A stretch of DNA of 32,186 nucleotides, taken from Prevotellaceae bacterium (GTDB lineage Bacteria > Bacteroidota > Bacteroidia > Bacteroidales > Paludibacteraceae). Shown in pieces: positions 8,019-14,210 of this stretch. The DNA lies in the NCBI GenBank assembly GCA_031271005.1, contig JAISWT010000156.1, positions 1 through 32,186 of the forward strand, given 5' to 3'. The notes below the pieces were generated by a model. It saw only the letters and a program-made list of their open reading frames with translations. It was not told the origin of the DNA and did not search any database. Both the position numbers and the translations under genes were made by a program. Positions within the stretch are counted from its first letter, which is position 1. Each line of letters begins with the position of its first letter.

Positions 8019-8133
8019 CAGTTGATTTGGGAATTTTCCCGGTTGAAAAAAACATTGTAATTTGCTGATAATCAAACAGTTACATTCTAATTTTCTAAAA
8101 ATTGACATATAGTAAAAAATAAAAATATTAATT

Positions 8134-8502
8134 ATGAATAAGGTATTGTCTGTTATTATTACGGGTATTATAATTCTGGTGTTGGTGTATGTGATTCGGC
8201 ATTATCTGAACAAAGATTATAATTTGAACGGGGCTAAACGCTGGCTTACTACCTCAAAGTATGGCAGAATTGTTTCAATGACCTCTTGCTTGCTTTTTGT
8301 TATTATTATCTTACTCCTTGGCAATGTTACCGATAAAATTGTTCAGTATTACCATTTGCCAAACTGGGCAGATATACTCTTGGAGTGGGTTGCTGCGCCG
8401 ATATTGTCCTTTGTTGTTGTAGCCGCCTTGTTTGTACAGGCGCGTGCCGATTATCATGCAAGAAAGATATTGGGGATAAAAGACGATGAAAATGATGTTT
8501 GA
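8134..8502 (+). CDS. Small integral membrane protein, unknown function (122 aa)
   Basis: Three hydrophobic segments are visible: about 4-23 (VLSVIITGIIILVLVYVI), 47-65 (SMTSCLLFVIIILLLGN) and 83-103 (LEWVAAPILSFVVVAALFV). The C-terminus is charged (HARKILGIKDDENDV). I recognise no family. The gene stands alone between two repeat-rich spacers, with its own promoter-like box upstream and a MITE-like repeat downstream. The frame is well formed with Bacteroidota-like codon use, so it is probably a real gene. Confidence 0.6.
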   Translation: MNKVLSVIITGIIILVLVYVIRHYLNKDYNLNGAKRWLTTSKYGRIVSMTSCLLFVIIILLLGNVTDKIVQYYHLPNWADILLEWVAAPILSFVVVAALFVQARADYHARKILGIKDDENDV

Positions 8503-8540
8503 TTTATTTTAATGCAGGATACATTTTGAAGAATGCGACC

Positions 8541-8664
8541 GTCTCAAAAGTTAATTTTATCACAAAGATAGCAAAGAATAGATATTGAAAATCAACACTT
8601 TGTGTCCTTTGTGAAACCTTTGTGCCCTTTGTGGTAAAGAAAATTTGATTTTTGAGACAACCCC
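8541..8664. repeat. MITE-like repeat, copy A (no internal palindromic module)
   Basis: Terminal inverted repeats are GTCTCAAAAGTTAATTTT (8541-8558) and the complement of GTCTCAAAAATCAAATTTT (8640-8658), with CCCC just outside at 8661-8664. The interior contains pairs of CACAAAG/CTTTGTG. Read in reverse complement it aligns along its whole length with copy D (31136-31278), except that copy D carries an extra 21-bp palindromic module. No ORF. The ends resemble those of IS1182-type elements from memory, so it could be a non-autonomous derivative. Confidence 0.75.
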
Positions 8665-8822
8665 ATTCTTCGTTTGTGTAAACTTGCAGTCCGTGCTGTG
8701 AGAGAATAAATCACAAAGATATGATGAACTGAAAAATTATGAACAGGTACGAAGTTTATCCCGAAATAGCAGAAAGTATAAGTAAAGACAGGCTGAAACA
8801 GTTTTTAGCGCTTAATTGTTAA

Positions 8823-8975
8823 TTGAAAAAAGTCTAATTTTCTTTACCGCAAAGGGCGCAATACTTGTTCCGCCAAAGCGGGAATGTTTTGTGCTCTCCC
8901 GCTTTGGCGGGACAAGTCTTGTGAATTTCTTTGTGCTCTTTGTGGTAAAAAAACTTTGACTTTTGAGACATCCCC
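8823..8975. repeat. MITE-like repeat, copy B (two palindromic modules)
   Basis: The right end carries TTTGACTTTTGAGACA-TCCCC (8955-8975); the left end is eroded (AAAAAAGTCTAATTTTCTTT). The interior shows ACCGCAAAGGGCGCAA, a CCGCCAAAGCGGG module and, 20 bases on, the same module inverted (CCCGCTTTGGCGGG), then CTTTGTGGTAAA. It belongs to the same family as copies A, C, D and E. The stretch 8665-8822 between copies A and B holds no gene I can support. Confidence 0.7.
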
Positions 8976-8991
8976 AGCGAGGTGGAAAATA

Positions 8992-9624
8992 TTAAGGGAT
9001 GGTTTTTAGTGCGGAACTCATCTTATTTAACAGTAAACTATAATCGTATTCTCCTTTCTCGTTTATGCAATCATCTGAATTGCTGACAAATACTACTTCG
9101 CCTTCTTTGTTAAATATGATGTATTTCGACATTCCGTTCTCTGGTTTGAATCGTTGCGGAGTAATTAATTTTACAAAATTGGCATATTTTTTTCTGTTTT
9201 GTATCCCAAAATCTACCAAAACGAATTTTGCCGGTTTTTTATTCCTCAATTTAGCCGTTGGATAAAGAGAATCCGACAAAATAACCGCAGGTTGCGTGAT
9301 ATTTTTCTTTTTCAAAATTGCCACTGCGTTTGCCACATCAGACCTCCCCCACTCTCCGTCTATCAATAAAACATACATATTTGCATTATTTGTTTCACTG
9401 AAATTAACCGCATCAGGCAAATTAGCAATACATGGACCACACCAACTTGCAAAAGTATAAAATACAGTGAAATCCTTGTCTGAATTTTTTGCAATGCAAT
9501 ACATTTGCTCAATATTAACTGTTTTTAAATCAGAATATTGACTTTTGTTCAAATTGCAAGCGTCTTGCGCGAAACTATTTATGCAAGTAAATGTAATTAA
9601 TATAAATAAAAATGTTTTTTTCAT
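8992..9624 (-). CDS. Secreted thioredoxin-fold protein (TlpA/AhpC-TSA-like)
   Basis: A 210-aa protein with a Sec signal peptide (KKTFLFILITFTCINSFAQ, cleavage after about residue 20) and a thioredoxin active site FASWCGPCIANLP (Cys62 and Cys65). It probably acts in the periplasm as a thiol-disulfide reductase or oxidase. Further cysteines at 23 and 43 are visible. It lies 76 bases downstream of the 43-aa membrane miniprotein and the GG-leader peptide of cassette 1, on the same strand. I infer possible co-transcription, and an accessory role in peptide maturation or redox protection, but a stand-alone redox protein is equally possible. The C-terminal half (KYANFVKLITPQRFKPENGM) has no recognised motif. 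Confidence 0.8.
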   Translation of the reverse strand: MKKTFLFILITFTCINSFAQDACNLNKSQYSDLKTVNIEQMYCIAKNSDKDFTVFYTFASWCGPCIANLPDAVNFSETNNANMYVLLIDGEWGRSDVANAVAILKKKNITQPAVILSDSLYPTAKLRNKKPAKFVLVDFGIQNRKKYANFVKLITPQRFKPENGMSKYIIFNKEGEVVFVSNSDDCINEKGEYDYSLLLNKMSSALKTIP

Positions 9625-9700
9625 GTTCTTATATTTTATAAATTATTGAGATTGAATATATTCCGTTTTGATTTTTTTTTAAATTAATTTTTTAAATACA

Positions 9701-9832
9701 TTACTCAAACAGATTTTTAACATACCGAAATACATCATCAATATCTATTTTTGTTATTAAAATGCCTAATAAAAAAAATAAAATATTGATAAGTAAACTC
9801 TTTATATTATATTTCCTGTTTGATTGTATCAT
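9701..9832 (-). CDS. 43-aa single-pass membrane miniprotein, cassette 1
   Basis: The ATG at 9830-9832 lies 10 bases after the stop of the GG-leader peptide 1 gene, suggesting translational coupling. A longer frame up to 9898 would overlap the peptide gene and is not preferred. The product starts MIQSNRKYNIKSLLIN: a basic N-terminus, one membrane segment (about residues 12-27, LLINILFFLLGILITK) and a short amphipathic tail (DDVFRYVKNLFE). A second 43-aa protein of the same architecture stands in the same position in cassette 2 (11702-11833), although the two share little sequence. It may be an immunity peptide, a toxin-like peptide or a second peptide component. Function not known. Confidence 0.6.
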   Translation of the reverse strand: MIQSNRKYNIKSLLINILFFLLGILITKIDIDDVFRYVKNLFE

Positions 9833-9842
9833 AAATGATAAT

Positions 9843-10037
9843 TTACCAAGCAACTTTTGGAGCGGCGTCTCTTCCATCATTCCAAGCTTCGCGTGCACTG
9901 TCGCTATCTTGTGTTACAAAAATTCCCGCCAAGAACCACACAATTGCTCCCCATGGTATTCCGCCCTCCGTTTGCCGCATTTCTGCTGCATTCATTTCCA
10001 TAACGCCCATAGCGTTCAAATTAATACTTTTTTCCAT
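9843..10037 (-). CDS. GG-leader peptide precursor 1 (bacteriocin/pheromone-like)
   Basis: A 64-aa precursor. The first 26 residues form a double-glycine leader ending AAEMRQTEGG, with the MGVMEM motif before it. This resembles leaders removed by C39 peptidase domains of peptide ABC exporters. The predicted mature part is 38 residues: a hydrophobic stretch IPWGAIVWFLAGIFV, then a polar part with REAWNDG and a proline/tryptophan tail. The leader is nearly identical to peptide 2 (11852-12043), while the core differs except for the RE-W-DG motif. The promoter is at 10120-10150. It is followed by the 43-aa miniprotein. No exporter gene is in the window. It is likely a secreted small peptide, a bacteriocin or a signal. 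Confidence 0.75.
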   Translation of the reverse strand: MEKSINLNAMGVMEMNAAEMRQTEGGIPWGAIVWFLAGIFVTQDSDSAREAWNDGRDAAPKVAW

Positions 10038-10130
10038 TTGTTTGTAAAATTATAAAATTATTAATTTATTCGCAAATATTTTTTTTTTGCGTGCACTCAA
10101 AAAGAAATATTTACAGCGGCAAAAGTAAGA
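9960..10130. repeat. Duplicated leader-UTR-promoter segment (copy 1; copy 2 at 11968-12145)
   Basis: Bases 9960-10130 and 11968-12145 are nearly identical apart from scattered substitutions and a small A/T insertion. The segment covers the leader codons of each GG peptide, the start codon, the roughly 75-base 5' UTR and the -7 promoter box. Similarity ends abruptly at the GG cleavage site, so leader and control region are conserved while the cores diverged. Confidence 0.85.
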
Positions 10131-10150
10131 CAAATTCTTTATATGACAAA
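10120..10150 (-). promoter_or_regulatory. Promoter of GG-peptide cassette 1
   Basis: Minus-strand TTTG (10147-10150), a 19-base spacer and TACTTTTG (10120-10127) match the Bacteroidota primary sigma consensus well. Transcription would start near 10113, giving a 5' UTR of about 75 bases. The -7 box is conserved in the cassette 2 copy as TACCTTTG. Confidence 0.65.
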
Positions 10151-10227
10151 TTATTTCTTGCTAAATATTCAAAATTTAACTAAATTTAACTTTTGTGAAA
10201 ATGTAATGTTTTGTAAATTAGAGGTTT

Positions 10228-10515
10228 ATGAATTACACAAAAATACACATTGGTAAATTAATCCAACAGTTTGTAAAACAGAATAATATAAGAAGCGCTG
10301 ACCTTGCTCGCCAAACAGGAAAAACACGCCAAAATATATACGATTTGTACAAACGCGATGATGTGGAAGTCAAATTACTTCTTACATTATGCGACGTGTT
10401 GCAGCATAATTTCATAGAAGATATTTATCCTGCCAACAAAAAAACAGCAGATATTGACACTGTTTTCAACACAATGAAGTTGCTTGTAGCGGAAAAATTG
10501 AAGGAAAATGAATAG
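10228..10515 (+). CDS. Xre-like helix-turn-helix regulator
   Basis: A 95-aa protein with an N-terminal HTH of the Xre/Cro type: IGKLIQQFVKQNNIRSADLA followed by RQTGKTRQNIYDLYKRDDV (residues 8-47). The C-terminal third is helical and charged (TMKLLVAEKLKENE). It is divergently oriented to GG-peptide 1 with 190 bases between the starts, a usual arrangement for a local regulator. It likely controls the peptide promoters, an inference from position only. Its last 22 codons are duplicated beside cassette 2 (12219-12294), showing that a second copy once existed there. It overlaps the next small ORF by ATGA. Confidence 0.8.
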   Translation: MNYTKIHIGKLIQQFVKQNNIRSADLARQTGKTRQNIYDLYKRDDVEVKLLLTLCDVLQHNFIEDIYPANKKTADIDTVFNTMKLLVAEKLKENE

Positions 10516-10675
10516 TTTATTGCCCGCCACTTCGCCACGCAGCGCCGCCCCTGCGCCTGCCACCGCCGGCAGCGCCGCAAGATACACAACCCAGGTCTTT
10601 GAATTGCGCCGCACGAAAAGACTTTCAGTGGAATTTTCTATTATTTCAGGGCGGGAGATGTTTATAATTTTCTAA
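10508..10675 (+). CDS. Small ORF coupled to the regulator (55 aa), copy 1
   Basis: An ATG at 10508 overlaps the end of the regulator gene by eight bases (GAAAATGAATAG). The 55-codon product contains an Ala/Pro-rich start (RSAAPAPATAGSAA) and a basic segment RYTTQVFELRRTKRLSVEFS. A copy follows the regulator remnant at 12287-12406 with the same segment preserved and an in-frame 51-base deletion. Conservation of the frame through an indel is a hint of coding, but the GC-rich start differs from neighbouring genes and the end overlaps the convergent CPBP gene by 14 bases. I do not recognise the family. Confidence 0.35.
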   Translation: MNSLLPATSPRSAAPAPATAGSAARYTTQVFELRRTKRLSVEFSIISGREMFIIF

Positions 10676-11444
10676 ATTGCTTTATGAGTTGTACAAAGCA
10701 TACAATTACAACCAATACACTCAAAAAAATAATCAGAAAAGAGTATTTTCCGTAAATGTTATACCAACTTAAATTATCAGAGATGTGGTAACGAAAATAT
10801 TCTGTAACAAGTATTGTAAAATTTGCAACTGCGTGTAAAATAAATGTTAATGTGATACTGTCCGTTTTGTAATACAACCACCCAAAGAACAAACCTAAAA
10901 TTATTGCACAGATAATTGTGGCAGGTGCAAAATGAATTAATCCAAAAATCACAGATGAATATACTATTGATTTTACAACGCTGTAATTTGAAAGAAAACC
11001 TTTCAGTATCGTTCCCCTAAAAAGTAATTCTTCAAGAAAAGGAGACAATAAAACGGTTGAAAATAAAGAAAAATTTATTACTTCAAATGAATTTTTTATT
11101 GGATAGTGATTATCTAACAAATTATTTATTCCTGCACAGAGAATTGAATTTATTCCAACTTGCAATGCAATAACTAATAAAATAGAAAATCCAATTAAAG
11201 ATAAATTAATCGGAAGTTTAAAAGAAAAACTGACAGCAATTCCTCTTTTTTGATTAATAAAAAAAGAAAATAACAAAATCAACAAGAAAAATATGAACAC
11301 AGGTATTCTGTCAATATATTCTTTGTTTAAATATAACGATAAATAATCCGTAAAAAATAAAGAAGGAGCAACAATTACTATTGTACATACAATAAGTATA
11401 ACTGCCGAAAATATTGTACTCGGAAATATTTTTTTAGATTTCAT
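10662..11444 (-). CDS. CPBP-family intramembrane metalloprotease
   Basis: A 260-aa polytopic membrane protein with about 7-8 hydrophobic segments. The CPBP (Abi/CAAX-like) motifs are present: EELLFRG (138-144), FGLIHF with His171, and ILHAVANF with His204. Members of this family act as intramembrane proteases, and several are linked to bacteriocin loci as self-immunity or maturation proteins (for example PlnI/SkkI-type). It lies downstream of GG-peptide 2, the miniprotein and GG-peptide 3 on the same strand, separated from peptide 3 by a hairpin terminator that may reduce its expression relative to the peptides. An immunity or processing role is inferred from family and position. Confidence 0.85.
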   Translation of the reverse strand: MKSKKIFPSTIFSAVILIVCTIVIVAPSLFFTDYLSLYLNKEYIDRIPVFIFFLLILLFSFFINQKRGIAVSFSFKLPINLSLIGFSILLVIALQVGINSILCAGINNLLDNHYPIKNSFEVINFSLFSTVLLSPFLEELLFRGTILKGFLSNYSVVKSIVYSSVIFGLIHFAPATIICAIILGLFFGWLYYKTDSITLTFILHAVANFTILVTEYFRYHISDNLSWYNIYGKYSFLIIFLSVLVVIVCFVQLIKQFRKL

Positions 11445-11476
11445 ATTCAGATTTTTTTGTTATTATATTAATAAAA

Positions 11477-11504
11477 GAGGCTGTCGTATTTTTGAGACAG
11501 CCTC
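11477..11504 (-). terminator. Intrinsic terminator/attenuator between GG-peptide 3 and CPBP gene
   Basis: A perfect 9-bp stem GAGGCTGTC/GACAGCCTC encloses a 10-base loop and is followed on the minus strand by TTTTAT. It sits 10 bases past the peptide 3 stop and 33 bases before the CPBP start. The stem sequence, GAGGCTGTCTCAAAA on the minus strand, matches the ends of the MITE-like repeats, so the terminator may derive from one. Confidence 0.7.
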
Positions 11505-11514
11505 GATTTCAATG

Positions 11515-11697
11515 TTAAATATTGGAACCTCGACCTATAGAATCAGTATATGATCCACCATAAGAAGCGTCGTGAGGGTCAACTCCGTCCGCAGGTTCCA
11601 ATATTCTTGATATCACATACATTAACCAATACCAACCTGATTCTCCTCCGTTGATATTTGTTAACTCTTGATCTGAAAGTTTAATTAAAGTATCCAT
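11515..11697 (-). CDS. GG-leader peptide precursor 3
   Basis: A 60-aa precursor with a short classical double-glycine leader, MDTLIKLSDQELTNINGG (18 residues; the LS-x2-EL-x4-GG pattern). The predicted mature part is 42 residues: an aromatic/hydrophobic start GWYWLMYVISRILE and then a polar Gly/Ser/Asp-rich tail (HDASYGGSYTDSIGRG). It differs in leader and core from peptides 1 and 2. The start lies 4 bases after the stop of the 43-aa miniprotein, so it is in the same operon. It could act as a partner of peptide 2, as in two-peptide bacteriocins. That is an inference. Confidence 0.7.
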   Translation of the reverse strand: MDTLIKLSDQELTNINGGESGWYWLMYVISRILEPADGVDPHDASYGGSYTDSIGRGSNI

Positions 11698-11701
11698 ACT
11701 T

Positions 11702-11833
11702 TTACTTTTTAATAAATTTTAATAATTCTCTTATTAATGAAGGAGCATACTCCATTAACAGATAGACTATTACTGCGATTGCAACGATAATAATCACTTT
11801 TTTTACATTGTTTTTTGTTGTATTTTCCTTCAT
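11702..11833 (-). CDS. 43-aa single-pass membrane miniprotein, cassette 2
   Basis: ATG at 11831-11833, TAA at 11702-11704. The product begins MKENTTKNNVKKVIIIVAIA, has one membrane segment (about residues 13-27) and ends in an amphipathic basic helix SLIRELLKFIKK. It starts 18 bases after GG-peptide 2 and ends 4 bases before GG-peptide 3. It has the same length (43 aa), topology and position as the cassette 1 miniprotein, but low sequence identity. Candidate roles are immunity peptide or membrane-active peptide. Confidence 0.6.
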   Translation of the reverse strand: MKENTTKNNVKKVIIIVAIAVIVYLLMEYAPSLIRELLKFIKK

Positions 11834-11851
11834 TTTTATTAAGATAATTGA

Positions 11852-12043
11852 TTAATGACGAGGCGGTCTACCGTTAATGCCGTCAGACCAACCTTCTCTA
11901 ATATCTCCAACGTTGTCCCACGCTGATAAAGCCAAACCGATAAGAATGGCAATAACAATAGGATTACCGCCCTCCGTTTGCCGCATTTCTGCTGCGTCCA
12001 TTTCCATAACGCCCATAGCGTTTAAATTCATACTTTTTTCCAT
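11852..12043 (-). CDS. GG-leader peptide precursor 2 (paralogue of peptide 1)
   Basis: A 63-aa precursor. The 26-residue leader differs from peptide 1 at only two positions (Ile5 to Met, Asn16 to Asp) and ends AAEMRQTEGG. The predicted mature 37 residues start with a hydrophobic stretch NPIVIAILIGLALSAW, then DNVGDIREGWSDG and a proline/arginine tail. The RE-W-DG motif is shared with peptide 1. It is the first gene of an operon: peptide 2, 43-aa miniprotein, peptide 3, terminator, CPBP protease. The promoter is at 12135-12166. Confidence 0.75.
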   Translation of the reverse strand: MEKSMNLNAMGVMEMDAAEMRQTEGGNPIVIAILIGLALSAWDNVGDIREGWSDGINGRPPRH

Positions 12044-12134
12044 TTGTTTGTAAAATTTGTAAAATTATAAAATTATTAATTTATTTGCAAATATTTTTTT
12101 TCTGCGTGCACTCAAAAAGAAATATTTACAGCGG

Positions 12135-12166
12135 CAAAGGTAAAACGAAATTTTTGAATAAAACAA
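12135..12166 (-). promoter_or_regulatory. Promoter of GG-peptide cassette 2
   Basis: Minus-strand TTG (12164-12166), a 21-base spacer and TACCTTTG (12135-12142). The -7 box and the 5' UTR are paralogous to cassette 1; the region upstream of the -7 box is not. Confidence 0.6.
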
Positions 12167-12170
12167 TGTA

Positions 12171-12203
12171 TTTCCGATAATTTTTATCGTGTTTTCCGAT
12201 AAT
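12171..12203. promoter_or_regulatory. Possible operator upstream of cassette 2
   Basis: TTTCCGATAAT occurs twice (12171-12181 and 12193-12203), 22 bases apart, which is two helical turns. Between the two an inverted arm TTATCG forms the palindrome CGATAA-TTT-TTATCG (12175-12189). It lies just upstream of the -33 box of the peptide 2 promoter. No equivalent is seen before peptide 1. Confidence 0.35.
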
Positions 12204-12218
12204 AAAATTTTACTGCTA

Positions 12219-12294
12219 AAAAACATCAGATATTGACACTGTTTTCAACACAATGAAGTTGCTTGTAGCGGAAAAATTGAAGGAAAATGAATAG
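12219..12294 (+). pseudogene. Remnant of a second Xre-like regulator gene
   Basis: These bases match the last 22 codons of the regulator at 10228-10515 almost perfectly (product tail ending TMKLLVAEKLKENE and TAG). The N-terminal HTH part is absent. It marks the far end of the duplicated cassette: copy 1 kept the whole regulator, copy 2 lost about 220 bases of it. Confidence 0.85.
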
Positions 12295-12406
12295 TTTGTT
12301 TCCCGCCACCGCCAGATACACAAGCCAGGTCTTTGAATTGCGGCGCACGAAAAGCGTTTCAGTGGAATTTTCTATTATTTTCAGGTCGGGAAAAGGGTGG
12401 ACATAA
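12287..12406 (+). CDS. Small ORF following the regulator remnant (39 aa), copy 2
   Basis: Paralogue of the ORF at 10508-10675, again overlapping the regulator end. It keeps MNSL-PAT and RYTSQVFELRRTKSVSVEFS, lacks 17 codons of the Ala/Pro-rich part in frame, and ends differently. Whether it is translated is unknown, since the upstream gene is a remnant. Confidence 0.25.
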   Translation: MNSLFPATARYTSQVFELRRTKSVSVEFSIIFRSGKGWT

Positions 12407-12488
12407 GCGAATTATCAAATACATAAAAACACTATCAATTGAAAAACTGATACCAACTATGAGCATTTGCTTTTGAACTTTATTGGTT

Positions 12489-12617
12489 GAGGCTGTCTCA
12501 AAAACCCTTTGCGCACTTTGCGAAACCTTTGCGTCCCTTGCGGTTAAATATTTTTTACCGCAAAGAACGCAAAGGATTACGCAAGGAACGCAAAGATTGT
12601 CCCGCCAAAGCGGTAGA
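12489..12617. repeat. MITE-like repeat, copy C (right end lost)
   Basis: It begins GAGGCTGTCTCAAAAA at 12489, followed by CTTTGCG and CGCAAAG units that are complementary to each other (12508-12547 against 12557-12597) and a partial CCCGCCAAAGCGG module at 12601-12613. The right-hand TTTTGAGACA end is not visible. The remaining spacer 12407-12661 has no ORF. Confidence 0.65.
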
Positions 12618-12661
12618 GCAAAGATTTTTTGCTGGAAACTGAAACCTGATTTCTGAAAACT

Positions 12662-14107
12662 TTATTTTACATTTTTCAAGATTTCTATTAACCATTTCCA
12701 CGTTTTCAGTGTGGAGGTTATGCTCAGTCGCTCGTCCGGTGAATGAACGCCGTACATTTGCGGTCCGATGGATATCATATCAAGCGTTGGTCGCTTTTCT
12801 TTGAAGAGTCCGCATTCCAGTCCTGCATGAATAGCACGCACGAGCGGCTTCTCTCCAAAAAGCGTTTCGTAACTTGCGGCTGCCACTTTCAGAATTTCGC
12901 TTTGCATGTTCGGCTGCCAGCCGGGGTATCCGTCTCCAAGTTCAACAGTTGCTCCGCCAAGCCGGAACGCGCTTTGCACTTGATGTGCGATGTCGTATTT
13001 TGCGGTTTCCAAACTGCTGCGCTGACTTGTAACTATCAACAGTTCTGTTTGTTGCGGCATCTTTACGGACGCAAGATTTGTAGATGTCTCCACCAACCCA
13101 GCCAGGTCGGGACTCATTGCTGCTATCCCGTTGGGGCAAGCGTAGATAGCATCGAGCAATTTATCTGACATTTCTTTTGCAATCACATCATTTACAGCCT
13201 CTTCCGTTTCCAGTTCGAGTTTGATATTTGGCTCATATCGCAGCCATTCATTTTCTATCGCCGCAACGAAGATATTGAACCATATACTCAGGTTTTCTTT
13301 ATCTTTCAATGGGACAATCGCAGCAGCCACTGCTTCGCGCGGGATGGCGTTGTGCAGGTTGCCGCCGTTGAAATAAGCGAGCCTCAAGTCTGTTTTTGCG
13401 TTTATTTCCCAGAGGAAACGGTTAAGTAATTTGTTGGCATTGGCGCGGTTTTTGTTAATGTCGTCTCCCGAATGTCCTCCCTGCAATCCGCTTATATTCA
13501 CTCGGAAGGCATAAAATCCGTCAGGTATTTTTTCGCGCGTCAATGTCCATTTTGCTGTTGTGCCAATGCCTCCTGCGCAGCCGACAAATATTTGTCCGTC
13601 ATCTTCGCTGTCGAGGTTAATCAGCATGTCGCCCGTAATAAAATCGGCTTCGAGTGCGAATGCTCCGGTCAATCCTGTTTCCTCGTCAACAGTGAACAGA
13701 CATTCGAGTGCAGGATGTTGAATTTCAGTACTTTCAAGCACGGCAAGCGCCATCGCTACTCCTATGCCGTTGTCGGCGCCTAATGTTGTACCTTTTGCTT
13801 TAAGAAAATCGCCGTCAATCTGCGTTTTAATGGGGTCAGTATCGAAATTGAAAATAACGTTGCTGTTTTTTTCGCATACCATATCCTGATGTGCCTGCAA
13901 AATCACTTTTTTGGCGTCTTGGTAACCTGCCGTTGCCGGCTTCTCTATCAAAATGTTGCCTACTCGGTCTTTTTTTACACTTAAATTGTGCTTTTTTGCA
14001 AAATCAACAAGATATTGTCCTATCTTTTCTTCCTTTTTGGAAGCACGCGGGATTTGTGTTATTTCATTAAAAAATCCAAAAACGGCTCTGGGTTCAAGTG
14101 TTACCAT
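12662..14107 (-). CDS. pepD: Aminoacyl-histidine dipeptidase (cytosol non-specific dipeptidase), M20C
   Basis: A 481-aa M20-type metallopeptidase of the PepD family, which splits dipeptides including Xaa-His such as carnosine in the cytoplasm. Metal-site motifs are complete: LQAHQDMVCEK (His73, Asp75), LGADNGIG (Asp112 bridging), DEETGLTGA (Asp141, catalytic Glu142 and metal ligand Glu143), INLDSEDDGQIFVGCAGG, and HAGLECGLF near the C-terminus. The length is that of full-size PepD with its lid domain. The start (MVTLEPRAVFGFFNEI) matches the family. It is a single gene, with the next leftward gene ending about 100 bases upstream. It likely serves peptide catabolism, in keeping with gcvP and tnaA nearby. 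Confidence 0.95.
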   Translation of the reverse strand: MVTLEPRAVFGFFNEITQIPRASKKEEKIGQYLVDFAKKHNLSVKKDRVGNILIEKPATAGYQDAKKVILQAHQDMVCEKNSNVIFNFDTDPIKTQIDGDFLKAKGTTLGADNGIGVAMALAVLESTEIQHPALECLFTVDEETGLTGAFALEADFITGDMLINLDSEDDGQIFVGCAGGIGTTAKWTLTREKIPDGFYAFRVNISGLQGGHSGDDINKNRANANKLLNRFLWEINAKTDLRLAYFNGGNLHNAIPREAVAAAIVPLKDKENLSIWFNIFVAAIENEWLRYEPNIKLELETEEAVNDVIAKEMSDKLLDAIYACPNGIAAMSPDLAGLVETSTNLASVKMPQQTELLIVTSQRSSLETAKYDIAHQVQSAFRLGGATVELGDGYPGWQPNMQSEILKVAAASYETLFGEKPLVRAIHAGLECGLFKEKRPTLDMISIGPQMYGVHSPDERLSITSTLKTWKWLIEILKNVK

Positions 14108-14210
14108 AATTGAGTTAAAATTTTATAAAGTTATTTTTTAAAAATCTAAATTTCAGTTTTTTCATTGTTTTTCCATTTAACCCTGCTCTGAATTGAGATG
14201 TGGAAAAATT

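Noticed and set aside
8739-8822. 27-codon ORF starting MNRYEVYPEIAESISKDRL
   Set aside because: Too short, between two repeats and without a recognised relative; may be a gene remnant but cannot be supported.
9833-9898. Longer start of the cassette 1 miniprotein
   Set aside because: It would overlap the GG-peptide 1 gene in another frame; the ATG at 9832 gives the same 43-aa length as the cassette 2 protein.
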